The notes under the pieces were generated by a model, which saw nothing but the letters and a program-made list of their open reading frames with translations, had not been told where the DNA came from and searched no databases. From Candidatus Heimdallarchaeota archaeon (GTDB taxonomy: Archaea > Asgardarchaeota > Heimdallarchaeia > Heimdallarchaeales > Kariarchaeaceae), in assembly GCA_026702845.1 (NCBI GenBank), contig JADCLS010000004.1, positions 1 through 64,000 of the forward strand: a stretch of DNA of 64,000 bases, read 5' to 3'. The translations under genes and the position numbers were made by a program. This document shows positions 17,067 through 26,597 of this stretch, piece by piece. Numbering within the stretch: the stretch's first letter is position 1; the number at the start of each line of letters is the position of its first letter.

Positions 17067-17312
17067 TCACTCAGTAGCTCCTCCGAAGCTTAATCTCGGT
17101 TGATCTAGTATTTCTTCAATTGTTGGATCCTGAGCTTCCTGCACTTCAATGATCTTATCCAGTAATGTGTCAAATTGTATCTCTTCAGTATTTTCCTCAT
17201 CATCCACGTATGAGGACAATATTTTACTCACTACATCGTCCATGGTTTCTCCAGGTTCTTTTAGTTGATTTAATCGTTTCCAATTTGATTTGCTGATGTG
17301 AATAGTTGTCAT
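17067..17312 (-). CDS. RHH-type antitoxin-like protein, no toxin partner
   Basis: 81 aa. The N-terminus (TTIHISKSNWKRLNQLK, then PGETMDDVVSKIL) matches the pattern of small archaeal ribbon-helix-helix antitoxins of the VapB/DUF7557 type, which bind their own promoter and a PIN toxin. The C-terminus is acidic and flexible, as in toxin-wrapping tails. Downstream on the same strand there is no PIN gene, only 400 bases with a remnant. So it is orphaned or acts on a toxin elsewhere. AT-rich promoter sequence lies directly upstream. Confidence 0.65.
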   Translation of the reverse strand: MTTIHISKSNWKRLNQLKEPGETMDDVVSKILSSYVDDEENTEEIQFDTLLDKIIEVQEAQDPTIEEILDQPRLSFGGATE

Positions 17313-17578
17313 ATGGTCAAATTATCATATGATCGATTTATATTTTTATTTCAGAAGGTAAATAGATGCTTTGATCCACTCATATACTTGTGAGGAATGG
17401 TTCTTGGCCTGGAAGTATATAGGTAGGTAAAAATGGCATCTCAGTACATATTTCCTATACAATGTTTAAAGTACTGATAGCAAAAATGAGTAAGATTGTT
17501 TAAGTTTGATCATATTTTGAATTATTGTGTCAAACCCTATCTATAGAATACATTGATGTAATTTTGATTGATCTAGTC

Positions 17579-17599
17579 TGATCTAGAATGCCTAGATCA
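17579..17599 (-). terminator. Hairpin just after the amphi-Trp gene
   Basis: TGATCTAG (17579-17586) and CTAGATCA (17592-17599) form a perfect 8-bp stem with a 5-base loop, starting 8 bases after the stop codon of the minus-strand gene at 17607-17873. No long T-run follows, so its role as a terminator is likely rather than shown. Confidence 0.4.
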
Positions 17600-17606
17600 A
17601 ACAATA

Positions 17607-17873
17607 TTAGCCAAGTGAGATTGTTTCCTTTTCTTCACCAACATACCATTCTAGTTCAATTTCAAATTGTATTTTCACAGGTTTATCTTGCTTGATTTTT
17701 TCTTTAACCTTCAACTCCAGGGTCAAATTTTCAGGAATTTCTAGGTCTACACTTGTATCTCCTTGAACAAATTTCACAACTCCAGAATCAATTTTTGATG
17801 CAATTTCATTTAGGAAATTTACTACTTCGGTTCTTGATTTTTTGTCTTCTGATTTCATAATTATGTTTTCCAT
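17607..17873 (-). CDS. Amphi-Trp domain protein
   Basis: 88 aa, matching the length of the small amphi-Trp family. Signature features are the K-S-x-x-E-V-V-x-F-L-x-E-I-A opening, a repeated beta-hairpin (VDLEIPENLTLELKVKEK) and the terminal IELEWYVG, which gives the family its name. Function in the family is unknown; the domain occurs widely in archaea and halophilic bacteria. A second Met (residue 6) begins the conserved part and may be the true start. A hairpin follows the stop. Confidence 0.75.
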   Translation of the reverse strand: MENIIMKSEDKKSRTEVVNFLNEIASKIDSGVVKFVQGDTSVDLEIPENLTLELKVKEKIKQDKPVKIQFEIELEWYVGEEKETISLG

Positions 17874-18244
17874 AATAGTATAATCTCATTTTACATTTTT
17901 TAATATTTTCACAATGGGAATTTTCTATCGATTTAAAATAGATTGTAGACGATTGAACACCGAAATATACTCAAAATCTGTGTTTCCCTGGAATTTATCA
18001 CTGATGATCAAAAGATACTACTCTCTCTTTGGTATATCCAGGGATATTGGATGGATGTATTAAATGAACTGACCCGAGAAAGACAATCTGATCTGCATTA
18101 ACTTGTGAAATGAGTGATTGAGCAGATTTCAGATTTGTCCGTAGACCAGCAGATGGATAAGCTTATGGCGAGAAATTAGAAATTGGAGGATAGCGAGTAA
18201 ATCAATAACAAAACTATCAGAAAATAAATGATTTCCCTTATGAA
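17874..18244. other. Intergenic stretch with decayed coding traces
   Basis: No intact gene. Two short plus-strand stretches look protein-like: MDVLNELTRERQSDLH ending near 18100 and VIEQISDLSVDQQMDKLMAR ending at about 18180. They are in broken frames and may be remains of one lost gene. I cannot name it. Confidence 0.3.
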
Positions 18245-21200
18245 TCAGTGACGTTTTTTGTATATGAGAACCATGATGCCAATTATTCCTGAACTAATGA
18301 AGATAGGACTTTCTTCAGTATTTGTATTCTCATTTGGAATATCTGTGTCAGTTAGAGAGGTGAGAATTTCAATACTAGTTGTTTCAGTAATGGTGGATAT
18401 CTCAAAATTAGTTTCTGTTACTTCAGAAGTCACAACATTGATTACTGTTTGAGTCTCAGTAACATGTTCGGTCACTGTTTCTCCCTCACTTGTACTCTCA
18501 GTTGTGCTAATTTCAGGCTCTGAATTGGTGGGATTATGGAACTCAAGTACACGTATACCATTATAGCTGTCTGCTACGAAGGTGTAATTCCCATAGACCT
18601 CAATTTTCTTGGGATCATAAACATTGTATGAGTTTATAATTTCCAAATTTTGAAAGTCAGTGCAATTAACTACAAACACATCATCCATTTCATTGCCAAG
18701 ATATGCATAATTTCCACTTAAGGTTACTGTCTGCACCTTCTTCGAGTCAATTGAAGCTATCAATCTTGGTGAAGTTGGTAGGCTAATATCCAGAATGGTT
18801 AATCCAATTTCACCATTAGCAAGGTAGGCATAGTCACCATCAATTATCGCATCAATGATATTATAGCTGGAGTAGCTACTTAGAGAAACAATATTGTGAA
18901 GATCAGAAACATCAAGTATTTCAAACTTATTTGATCCAGATAGATAAACGAAACCATTTTCCGCATATATATGCTTACCAGTTACTCCAAAGGATGTAAT
19001 TAGTGAGGGAAATTCAGGTTGTGATATATCAAAAATCTTCATTTCTGTTCCTTTCAGAATATACACATATGATCCATCGACAGAGACATCAACCGGTTCA
19101 TCTATTTCCAACCTACTAATAAGAGATGGATTACTGGGATTACTAATATCCACTATTTCCAAACCATGCACTTTACTAAGGAGAAAACAGTAATTATCTT
19201 TCAAATCTAGTGCCAACAGGTCTCGACTGATATATGTACCAATAGAAATGGGTAATGAAACATCACTCATATCATATATCCTCAAACCATCATGAAAACT
19301 TGCGGTGAAGAGTAATTCATCTTTATATTCAAGATCCACATAGGAATCAGACCAAGGATCAAATGAGTACTCCGGTTCATGATACATGATATTTTCTTGA
19401 AGTATTGGATAAATATCAAAATCAGAGGCTATAAAGAGAGAGCCATCTGCGACCACTCGTTTTAGATCATTCACTTCATAGCTAGGAAACACTCGGTACA
19501 TTATTTGTTTTGGGTTATAAGGATCACTCACATCAAATGTGTAGAGATGACCGTGAAAATTTTCAGTCACATAATTCACCACATACACCATGCTACCATT
19601 AATATAGATATCATCTGAAGGTTCTATCAAGTAGTTAGAAAGTTCTTTGGGATTTTGTGGGTCACTTACATCCACAATCACCAATCCCTTTTCCGAATCA
19701 AGCAAATAAGCTTTATTTCCAGCTATATCAAATGAAATTAGAGTACTGCTCTTAAACATGCCTTTGATAGAGGGATTGACCATAAGATCAACCATGACCA
19801 GTCCACGATCAGAATAATCTCTGCAGTAGAGCAGATCTCCCTCGAGTTTTATTTCAGTAGTCATCACACTTAGTGATGCTGTCTGAATAGGATTCCAACG
19901 ATTGCTGATATCATATTTCTTCAGTCCACAGGCATTAGCGACATACATGTCATTCCCTGTCACCTCAATATCATACACCGGTTGGCACACACTGATATCT
20001 ATGGTTGCCTTCTCACTCATCTCTGGGATGTTATCTCCAAACTCAAAAATTGTAAGAAAATTGGTACCTGACACTATCAATACATTTTCATCCACATATA
20101 AATCCTCTGGGTTACCATTTAGTGAATCAAAGTTCCATTGAGAAGGATTCAATGGATCGCTGACATCAAATACATACAAGTGGCCAAGATCCTCTGCCAC
20201 AAATAAATAGTCTCCAAGTAAAGCTATATCATTATTTAGAATTTCTATTTTTGTACCCATGGTAAAACTACTGGAATACTGATCCTGATTCAGCACATAG
20301 ATACCTTCATCAAATCCTGCTACAAAGATATCAGTTCCATTAAAATATGAGTTGTATGCATGATGATCCATTATGTAACCTCTAAGCTGTGCATCCATAA
20401 TATCTTGATACTCAATAATGCTTATTCCGTTGTAACCATGGCTAAAGCAGGCTTTTTTGCCCATTATCTCCATGGATTGGATGGGGTAAAGTGTTTGGTA
20501 ATATTCTACCAGTGAGTACTGATCACGGTCACTATAATCAACAATTCTGAAGAAATCTTCATCGAATAGGTAAAGGTACTTTCCATCGATGACAATATCA
20601 GATGTTTTGCCATAAATTGCAGTACCTGTTGTTTCTACAGGGTTATTTATGTCACTCATATCAAATACATAAGGTCCATGATATGTGGCCACAAATATCT
20701 CACTTGCATTGATTCTGATTGAATAGAAATAAATATGCAAGCTGATAGTTGTCACAAGCTGTGGGTATGATGGATTTTGTATGCTAAGTACTTCAATTCC
20801 TGTGAGATCACTTCCAATATAGAGGAGTGTCCCATTAACAGCAATACAGGAAATATCATAAAGAGAATAAGTACTCATCCAACTAGGGTTGTTTGGATCT
20901 GATATATCAAGAATTAAAACCCTGTCTTTATCAGTAGGGGTTTCACCATTAGCAAGCAAAAAGGCATAACTCCCCTCTATTACTAACTGGTCTATGAACC
21001 AGCCAGGTTGATACTGTCCCATTTTGGCTGGATTTTCTTTATCCGTATAGTCATAGATCGTAATTCCTGCATAGCCATCTGCTACATAAACTAGATTTTC
21101 CCTTACTACTAGATCATACACTAATGACTGCTCATCATGAATATGATTAAGCTCATTGAATAATGGGGTATCCGGGGGTTCTCGATTGTTTTCAATAGAT

Positions 21201-21271
21201 GAATTTGATTGTAAACTAAAAACCAAGGCAAAAAATAACAATATGTAATATATAGTTTTTTTGTTTAGCAT
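18245..21271 (-). CDS. Giant LVIVD beta-propeller surface protein
   Basis: 1008 aa. Signal peptide at residues 1-23. About 20 repeats of roughly 42 residues follow (to about 900), with the LVIVD pattern: a V-x-G-x-x-A-Y-L strand, then VLDISDPxNPx. They form one or more beta-propellers outside the cell. Residues about 905-985 are a Thr/Ser/Glu-rich stalk, probably glycosylated. A final hydrophobic helix plus KKRH anchors the protein in the membrane. Ligand unknown; a role in adhesion or in binding surface polymers is likely. It stands alone, with weak AT-rich promoter sequence upstream. Confidence 0.85.
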   Translation of the reverse strand: MLNKKTIYYILLFFALVFSLQSNSSIENNREPPDTPLFNELNHIHDEQSLVYDLVVRENLVYVADGYAGITIYDYTDKENPAKMGQYQPGWFIDQLVIEGSYAFLLANGETPTDKDRVLILDISDPNNPSWMSTYSLYDISCIAVNGTLLYIGSDLTGIEVLSIQNPSYPQLVTTISLHIYFYSIRINASEIFVATYHGPYVFDMSDINNPVETTGTAIYGKTSDIVIDGKYLYLFDEDFFRIVDYSDRDQYSLVEYYQTLYPIQSMEIMGKKACFSHGYNGISIIEYQDIMDAQLRGYIMDHHAYNSYFNGTDIFVAGFDEGIYVLNQDQYSSSFTMGTKIEILNNDIALLGDYLFVAEDLGHLYVFDVSDPLNPSQWNFDSLNGNPEDLYVDENVLIVSGTNFLTIFEFGDNIPEMSEKATIDISVCQPVYDIEVTGNDMYVANACGLKKYDISNRWNPIQTASLSVMTTEIKLEGDLLYCRDYSDRGLVMVDLMVNPSIKGMFKSSTLISFDIAGNKAYLLDSEKGLVIVDVSDPQNPKELSNYLIEPSDDIYINGSMVYVVNYVTENFHGHLYTFDVSDPYNPKQIMYRVFPSYEVNDLKRVVADGSLFIASDFDIYPILQENIMYHEPEYSFDPWSDSYVDLEYKDELLFTASFHDGLRIYDMSDVSLPISIGTYISRDLLALDLKDNYCFLLSKVHGLEIVDISNPSNPSLISRLEIDEPVDVSVDGSYVYILKGTEMKIFDISQPEFPSLITSFGVTGKHIYAENGFVYLSGSNKFEILDVSDLHNIVSLSSYSSYNIIDAIIDGDYAYLANGEIGLTILDISLPTSPRLIASIDSKKVQTVTLSGNYAYLGNEMDDVFVVNCTDFQNLEIINSYNVYDPKKIEVYGNYTFVADSYNGIRVLEFHNPTNSEPEISTTESTSEGETVTEHVTETQTVINVVTSEVTETNFEISTITETTSIEILTSLTDTDIPNENTNTEESPIFISSGIIGIMVLIYKKRH

Positions 21272-21318
21272 GGAAAGCGTTCATCATATTAATTATATAT
21301 ACCTAATCCATAAAATAA

Positions 21319-21543
21319 AAGAATCTGCTCTTTTCTCATTCAATTTTATATGCAAATATTACATCAGTCATAATTGAACATATTCCTATTGCTTCATTCA
21401 TGTTTCTAGGAGTTAAGTCAGTCATTATTTCACTAATTTTATTAAAAATACTCCCTTACTTCCGATTTTATATGGCTGTGATTACAGCAGAATCGAAGGA
21501 GGGATCTAAACAGATAGGTAGAAATTTTTTAGAATATGAGTAA
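21319..21543 (+). pseudogene. Open frame without start, membrane-protein-like
   Basis: In the 432-base gap 21272-21703 a plus-strand frame is open for 74 codons from a stop at 21316 to one at 21541. The text is hydrophobic then basic: IPIASFMFLGVKSVIISLI, then LPYFRFYMAVITAESKEG, ending GRNFLEYE. An ATG at 21400 would give 47 residues. It may be the C-terminus of a lost membrane protein or a small real gene. No ribosome-binding site is seen. Confidence 0.3.
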
Positions 21544-21703
21544 TCTTTGCCAATTATTTCTCTTATCATCTATTGAATAAGAATTTCTGATACCATAATA
21601 AAAATCAATGTTAGGAATGTAGTTAAATCGTTATTCTAAGTTAATGACGATAATGATGTACATAGTGCCAAAAAATTCAAGCCAGCGGAAGTCTTCAGCT
21701 ACT

Positions 21704-22117
21704 TCAACAAACCCTCTCAAGTATCCCATCAAACTCATCATCAAAACTCAGAATTTTAGCAATATTATTTGATTCTGCATAATAAATAAGTGTTGCATCC
21801 GTGAAACTAATTGGTTTTCTTATGGAATGGTATTTTTTATAGGTATTCCAGACTTCCTCTAGCTCATGTAATTCAATAGTATACATATCAAAAATTGATT
21901 TTTTACCATTTATTAGTAGATATATGGAATCTACCAAGGAACGATCTCCTGATCTCACCCAGGTAACAGTTATAGCCTCATCCAGAACATAATCAAGTGT
22001 AATTCTTGATCCAAATTTCCCAGAAGCAATCTCAGTCATCAATTCCTTGGCCCTAGAATAGTTTTGATCCTTAGTGTTGAGAAACGCAACATAAAAACTT
22101 GTATCTATTAATATCAA
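21704..22117 (-). CDS. PIN-domain toxin (VapC-like)
   Basis: 137 aa from TTG at 22117, chosen because AGGTGA lies just upstream and the PIN fold starts at once (MILIDTSFYVAF). The frame itself runs back to ATG 22144. PIN toxins are Mg-dependent ribonucleases that cut tRNA or rRNA. The four acidic positions are visible: D5, E47 (with D46), D107 and D126/D127. The antitoxin gene ends 4 bases upstream, inside the ribosome-binding site, so the two are translated together. Target unknown. Confidence 0.85.
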   Translation of the reverse strand: MILIDTSFYVAFLNTKDQNYSRAKELMTEIASGKFGSRITLDYVLDEAITVTWVRSGDRSLVDSIYLLINGKKSIFDMYTIELHELEEVWNTYKKYHSIRKPISFTDATLIYYAESNNIAKILSFDDEFDGILERVC

Positions 22118-22121
22118 AACA

Positions 22122-22394
22122 TCACCTGTACAAATCATCATCAATATTTATTGAGGAATGCTCAGAACCGGGACCCCAATCTTTACTCAGAGACATGATT
22201 GCTTCAAGTTCCTTTTTGTCAACGATTCTACTACCTCTAGTAAGTCTTTGAATTAATAAATCGATATTTTCTATAAGAACATCAACTCCAAGCTCTAGAA
22301 GATCCTTTTGTGAGAGAGAAATCTTTGTTAAGAGATAGATTTTAGATTGTAATTCTTTCAATTTATCTATATTAGAGAATTTTACAGTTGACAT
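22122..22394 (-). CDS. Antitoxin partner of the VapC-like toxin
   Basis: 90 aa, placed directly before the PIN toxin in the usual antitoxin-toxin order. Helical N-terminal part (about 1-55), then an acidic tail (SSINIDDDLYR), which in VapB proteins wraps the toxin. The N-terminal DNA-binding fold is not obvious by eye. It is called an antitoxin mainly from its position. TATA-like sequence lies just upstream of the ATG. Confidence 0.65.
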   Translation of the reverse strand: MSTVKFSNIDKLKELQSKIYLLTKISLSQKDLLELGVDVLIENIDLLIQRLTRGSRIVDKKELEAIMSLSKDWGPGSEHSSINIDDDLYR

Positions 22395-22695
22395 AGTATA
22401 TTAGTATTCAAAGTAGTATTATAACACTTAGTATTATTTCCTCAATTCTGTATATTGATTTCATTAATTTAATGCGATTTTATATCCTTCCGAGATTTGA
22501 CCGAACGCTGTCGACCTGCCAAAGGATTGGAAATACTTTCTTAATACTTCGCAATGGAAACAGGCCTTCACACAAGATGAAGAGATTTGAATATCTTAAA
22601 TTGTTGATTCTTTAAGATCAAGGTAGTAAAGTAATTCACACTTCTATGTGCTCTATCTAATACTACCCTGGATTAAATATAAGAGAGAGATGCAA

Positions 22696-22759
22696 TTGTA
22701 AGAATTAGGTACTTTTTCTTACAATGATGATGTATGAATTTGGTACTTTCTCTTACAAT
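22696..22759. repeat. Tandem 24-base repeat carrying hairpins
   Basis: GAATTAGGTACTTTTTCTTACAAT (22702-22725) recurs at 22736-22759 with two changes, a 34-base period. In the first unit TTGTAAGA (22696-22703) pairs with TCTTACAA (22717-22724). The element sits between the divergent antitoxin gene and the tyrA operon, about 215 bases before the latter. It could bind a regulator in two sites. The rest of 22395-22972 shows only AT-rich promoter-like sequence. Confidence 0.5.
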
Positions 22760-22930
22760 AATCGAGATTTTCTAATTAGATAACTCTCTTAATCTTGTAT
22801 TTATTCATTTAAATGGTATTTTTCTTGAAATTGAATGTATCGCAGCAAAATATAATAGTTCAATTAGTTATACTAGAAGCGTTGAATTAGATTCTGTCTA
22901 AATAATAATCTAACAGTTAGCTTAGATAGG

Positions 22931-22938
22931 TATAAATA
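22931..22938 (+). promoter_or_regulatory. TATA element of the tyrA operon
   Basis: TATAAATA lies 35-42 bases before the GTG start at 22973, giving a predicted leader of about 13 bases. Confidence 0.45.
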
Positions 22939-22972
22939 CCTCTAAGTCATAAGAAAGTTACTTAAAACGGTA

Positions 22973-24067
22973 GTGATTGTATTTATCGAAAATTTAGACC
23001 AACTAAGACAACGAATTAAGGGAATAGACTACTCTATCATGGCTTTGGTATCTCAGAGAATCAATCTAGCTCTTCAGATAGGAGATTTGAAGAGACAGAG
23101 CAATTTACCAGTGAAGAATTTTCAAGTGGAGAAGCAGGTACTTGAGAGAATCAAGATCTATGCAGATGAATTTGGATTAGATGCAGTTTTCTCAACCAAA
23201 CTCTTTCAGAATATCATATCTCAGTCTGTGAATGCACAGGTAATGGCCAGAAATCAACATCAGGACAACTCAGGAACATCAGTTCTGGTCATCGGGGGTT
23301 TGGGTAATATGGGCAGCTGGTTTGTGAGTTTTTTGCAATCAACAGGTTTTGATGTCAGTATTTCTGATCCTCTAATGGGTGATAAGAACATTGATGAAGA
23401 AAAATATGGAGAGTTTGAATATATCTTTGTGTGCGTGCCACTCCATGAGACCAAGCAAGTACTTGAGAATCTGATAAACAAACGGATTGAATCAGTAATC
23501 TTCGAGATCTCCTCTCTGAAATCTCATATAAATGATACATTAAAGAAAGCAAGAAAAAGTAATATGAAAATCCATTCCATTCATCCCCTGTTTGGTCCCC
23601 AAGTATCAGATTTATCTGGAAGGAACTTGCTTGTCTGTAGGACTAATGGGTGTGATAGGATCATGAATGACACACACGTATTCTTTGGTGAAACGATGAT
23701 CAATATTCAAGATATTACCTTGGAGGATCATGACAAGCTAATGCTGTATTCCCTGGGTTTATCCCATTTCATCAATATACTTAATGGATTGGTACTGAGC
23801 AATTCAGGCATTGAAAAAACTCAACTTGATCTTGCAGCAAGTACAACATTTAACAAGCAAATACGCACAACAATAGAAGTATTTGAAGAGAATCCTCAGC
23901 TTTATTTCAGTATTCAAACCTTGAATGATCATCGAGATGAACTCTATTCACAGATAGAGGAGGCTTTTACAGATATTTCGAATGCTATCAGAACCAATAA
24001 TTTGAATAGATTCTCAACAATTATGGAAGATGTTAATACATTCTTCAAACGGGGAGATTCTCAATGA
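22973..24067 (+). CDS. tyrA: Chorismate mutase-prephenate dehydrogenase fusion
   Basis: 364 aa from GTG. Residues 1-90 are an AroQ-type chorismate mutase (helical, with LRQRIKGIDYSIMALVSQR at the start and the basic IGDLKRQ helix), turning chorismate into prephenate. Residues about 102-360 are a prephenate dehydrogenase with the NAD-binding GGLGNMG (108-114) and HPLFGP (about 204-209, catalytic His), giving 4-hydroxyphenylpyruvate for tyrosine. The fusion order is that of bacterial TyrA (T-protein). The stop overlaps the start of the aspartate kinase gene (ATGA). Confidence 0.9.
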   Translation: MIVFIENLDQLRQRIKGIDYSIMALVSQRINLALQIGDLKRQSNLPVKNFQVEKQVLERIKIYADEFGLDAVFSTKLFQNIISQSVNAQVMARNQHQDNSGTSVLVIGGLGNMGSWFVSFLQSTGFDVSISDPLMGDKNIDEEKYGEFEYIFVCVPLHETKQVLENLINKRIESVIFEISSLKSHINDTLKKARKSNMKIHSIHPLFGPQVSDLSGRNLLVCRTNGCDRIMNDTHVFFGETMINIQDITLEDHDKLMLYSLGLSHFINILNGLVLSNSGIEKTQLDLAASTTFNKQIRTTIEVFEENPQLYFSIQTLNDHRDELYSQIEEAFTDISNAIRTNNLNRFSTIMEDVNTFFKRGDSQ

Positions 24068-25407
24068 GGGTGTACAAATTTGGTGGGTCCTGTATCCAGC
24101 AATTATCAGATCTCAACAGGATTGCAGAGATTCTCAAGAATGAGGATAAACCTGTAATTGTTACAAGCTCTGCTATGTTTGGTATAACTCAATTCATAAT
24201 CCAATCACTCTCTCATCTTCAAGAGAAGGAAATTCCATATATTATAAGATATCTACGAGATGAGCATCTAGGGTTACTTCCTGAAAATGTAGACACCAAA
24301 GGAATGGAGGAGGAGTTAGAGAAATTGGAGAGATTGCTCTTCGGTGTTGTTCTGACAGGAGAGATTACTCCCAGAACCAGGGATTTGATTGTGTGCTCAG
24401 GAGAGATGATAATTGTTCAAATTTTGAAATCAACTCTTCAATCGGTAGGGTTGTCAGTTGACATAATTGATTCAAGAGTGCTAATACGAACTAATGGTGT
24501 TTATGGAACCTCAACGGTTTTACTTGATGAAACTGAGGCTAATTGTAGGAGATATATGGAATATCATCCATTAGAATCAAAAATATATCTGGTACCAGGA
24601 TTTATCGGTGCATCAGCTGATAATACCATCAATCTGCTAGGTAGATCAGGAACTGATTACTCTGCAACTGCACTTGCCTATGGTTTTGATGCAGAGGAAA
24701 TTGTCATTTGGAAAGACGTGCTGGGATTCATGACCGCAGATCCCAAGATAATTGAGCATGCAGTAACTATTAAGACATTATCGTATGAGGAGGCCACTGA
24801 GTTGTCACATTTTGGTGCAAGAATATTGCATTCAAGATCCGTCATCCCAGCAAAAATCAAGAATATCCCAATTAGGATAAGGAATTTCACCGATAGTAAC
24901 ACTAGTACACATATTTGGAACAAGCAAGACCTTCGTGATGATGACGTAATCAAAAGTATCACGTACAAACAGGATATGACCGTACTCCGAATCTATACCA
25001 CGCTTCAAAGCTATGATGATGGTGTCTTTGGTATTATTTCCAATAAATTACTGGCTGCTGGAACACCAATTATATCCATTGCCACTTCACAGACATGTAT
25101 CTCCTTTCTAATTGCCAAGGAACATGTTGACAAGAGTTTGGCCAAACTCAAAGAAATCACTCCACATGTTGTTGATGATGTGGAATGTGATCCTGACATT
25201 GCATTAATCGGTATTGTTGGCTATGGCTTGGGTAATACACCAGGGATTGCGGCTAGAGTTTTCAATGCCATTGCCAGAGAGGGTGTGAATGTGGAGATTA
25301 TCTCTTCAGGTGCGTCTAAGGCAGCATTTCACTTCTCTATCAAGCAGGAATGCCTGGTGAAGTCCTTAAAAGTGCTTCATGATGAGTTTTTCCAGGTAAG
25401 GTGCTAA
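24064..25407 (+). CDS. lysC: Aspartate kinase
   Basis: 447 aa, near the normal length. It phosphorylates aspartate to aspartyl phosphate, the first step towards threonine, methionine and lysine. KFGGS at residues 5-9 binds nucleotide, GRSGTDYSA (about 197-205) is the substrate loop, and two ACT-type domains fill about 310-447, where end-product feedback would act. It overlaps tyrA by 4 bases and is followed by the aminotransferase after 1 base. In archaea using the DKFP route, aspartate semialdehyde also feeds aromatic synthesis, which would explain a shared operon. That link is inference. Confidence 0.9.
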   Translation: MRVYKFGGSCIQQLSDLNRIAEILKNEDKPVIVTSSAMFGITQFIIQSLSHLQEKEIPYIIRYLRDEHLGLLPENVDTKGMEEELEKLERLLFGVVLTGEITPRTRDLIVCSGEMIIVQILKSTLQSVGLSVDIIDSRVLIRTNGVYGTSTVLLDETEANCRRYMEYHPLESKIYLVPGFIGASADNTINLLGRSGTDYSATALAYGFDAEEIVIWKDVLGFMTADPKIIEHAVTIKTLSYEEATELSHFGARILHSRSVIPAKIKNIPIRIRNFTDSNTSTHIWNKQDLRDDDVIKSITYKQDMTVLRIYTTLQSYDDGVFGIISNKLLAAGTPIISIATSQTCISFLIAKEHVDKSLAKLKEITPHVVDDVECDPDIALIGIVGYGLGNTPGIAARVFNAIAREGVNVEIISSGASKAAFHFSIKQECLVKSLKVLHDEFFQVRC

Positions 25408-25408
25408 T

Positions 25409-26566
25409 ATGGATAGATCATTTCATAGTATTACTCCCTCAATGACGATAGAGTACACCAAGAGGGTGAATGAGCGTATAAAAAAAGGAGAGGATATAAT
25501 CTCATTGCATATAGGCGAACCTGAATTCAATACCCCAGACAGCATCATTCAATCAGCTATCCTGGCAATGCATGCTGGATTTACCAAATACTCAGATTCT
25601 GCAGGATTATTGGAATTGCGTCAGGAAATTTCAAAGAAACTAGGAAACGAAAATCAAATTAATGCAGTAGCGGATAACATCATTGTCACTCCAGGTGCAA
25701 AACAAGCCATTTTCCTCACATTAAAAGCTCTAATTCGACCTGATGATGAGGTAATTGTTTTCACACCTGTCTATACCAGCTATAAGCCATTGATCAATAT
25801 GGTTGAGAACAATATCAAAATATGTGAATGCCCGTTGAATGCAGATTATAGTATAAATACTGATGCTCTGCAGAAATTGATTACAAGAAATACGAGATTG
25901 ATTATTCTCAATTCTCCACACAATCCAACAGGAAAGATGCTTAACAGACAAGAATGTCAATTTCTTTATCAAATCGCAATTGAGTATGATTTATACATAA
26001 TTTCAGATGAAATATATGAAAAATTAAATTTCACAGGAAAGGAGCATATAAGTTTGGGATCATGTGAGAAAAACATTGACAGGGTGATCACGATAAATGG
26101 GTTTAGTAAGGCGTATAGCATGACCGGATGGAGAATAGGATATCTCGCTGCTAGTCAGGATATAGTATCAAGAATTCTCCCATTCCAACAGCATATCAAT
26201 ACCAATACATGTTCATTTATTCAGAAGGCAGCAGTATCTGCTTTTAAGTTACCAGATAGTTATTTTGTGAACTATAATGAAGAACTGAGAAGGAGATACA
26301 AGATTTTTTCTCAAAGTTTCTCAAACTCATCCTTGAGTTATAGCAAGACTGAAGGTGGCTTCTTTTCCTTCATTGATGTGAGTAAGACCAAGCTGAATGG
26401 CTTGGAGTTCTGTGAAAGAATGCTTAGTAGGGGGGTCTCATTAGTACCTGGGACAGTATTCGGTTGTAGTTATGACCGCTATGTCAGAATTTCCCTAGCA
26501 TGTGATACACCCAGATTTTATGAGGCGATTGATAGAATTATCAAATTCATAAAACAGATATCGTAA
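25409..26566 (+). CDS. Class I/II PLP aminotransferase
   Basis: 385 aa. Fold-type I aminotransferase, cytosolic. Motifs: N171 in NSPHNPTGK, D200 and Y203 in SDEIYE, the PLP lysine K234 in SKAYSMTGWRIG, and a C-terminal arginine in YDRYVRISLA that binds the substrate carboxylate. Closest in type to aspartate, prephenate or aromatic aminotransferases; its place after tyrA suggests it makes tyrosine or phenylalanine from the keto acid or works on aspartate. No choice is possible by eye. Same operon; last gene. Confidence 0.88.
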   Translation: MDRSFHSITPSMTIEYTKRVNERIKKGEDIISLHIGEPEFNTPDSIIQSAILAMHAGFTKYSDSAGLLELRQEISKKLGNENQINAVADNIIVTPGAKQAIFLTLKALIRPDDEVIVFTPVYTSYKPLINMVENNIKICECPLNADYSINTDALQKLITRNTRLIILNSPHNPTGKMLNRQECQFLYQIAIEYDLYIISDEIYEKLNFTGKEHISLGSCEKNIDRVITINGFSKAYSMTGWRIGYLAASQDIVSRILPFQQHINTNTCSFIQKAAVSAFKLPDSYFVNYNEELRRRYKIFSQSFSNSSLSYSKTEGGFFSFIDVSKTKLNGLEFCERMLSRGVSLVPGTVFGCSYDRYVRISLACDTPRFYEAIDRIIKFIKQIS

Positions 26567-26597
26567 AGCGTTGATTTCAAAATTTATAGTCTGTTTT

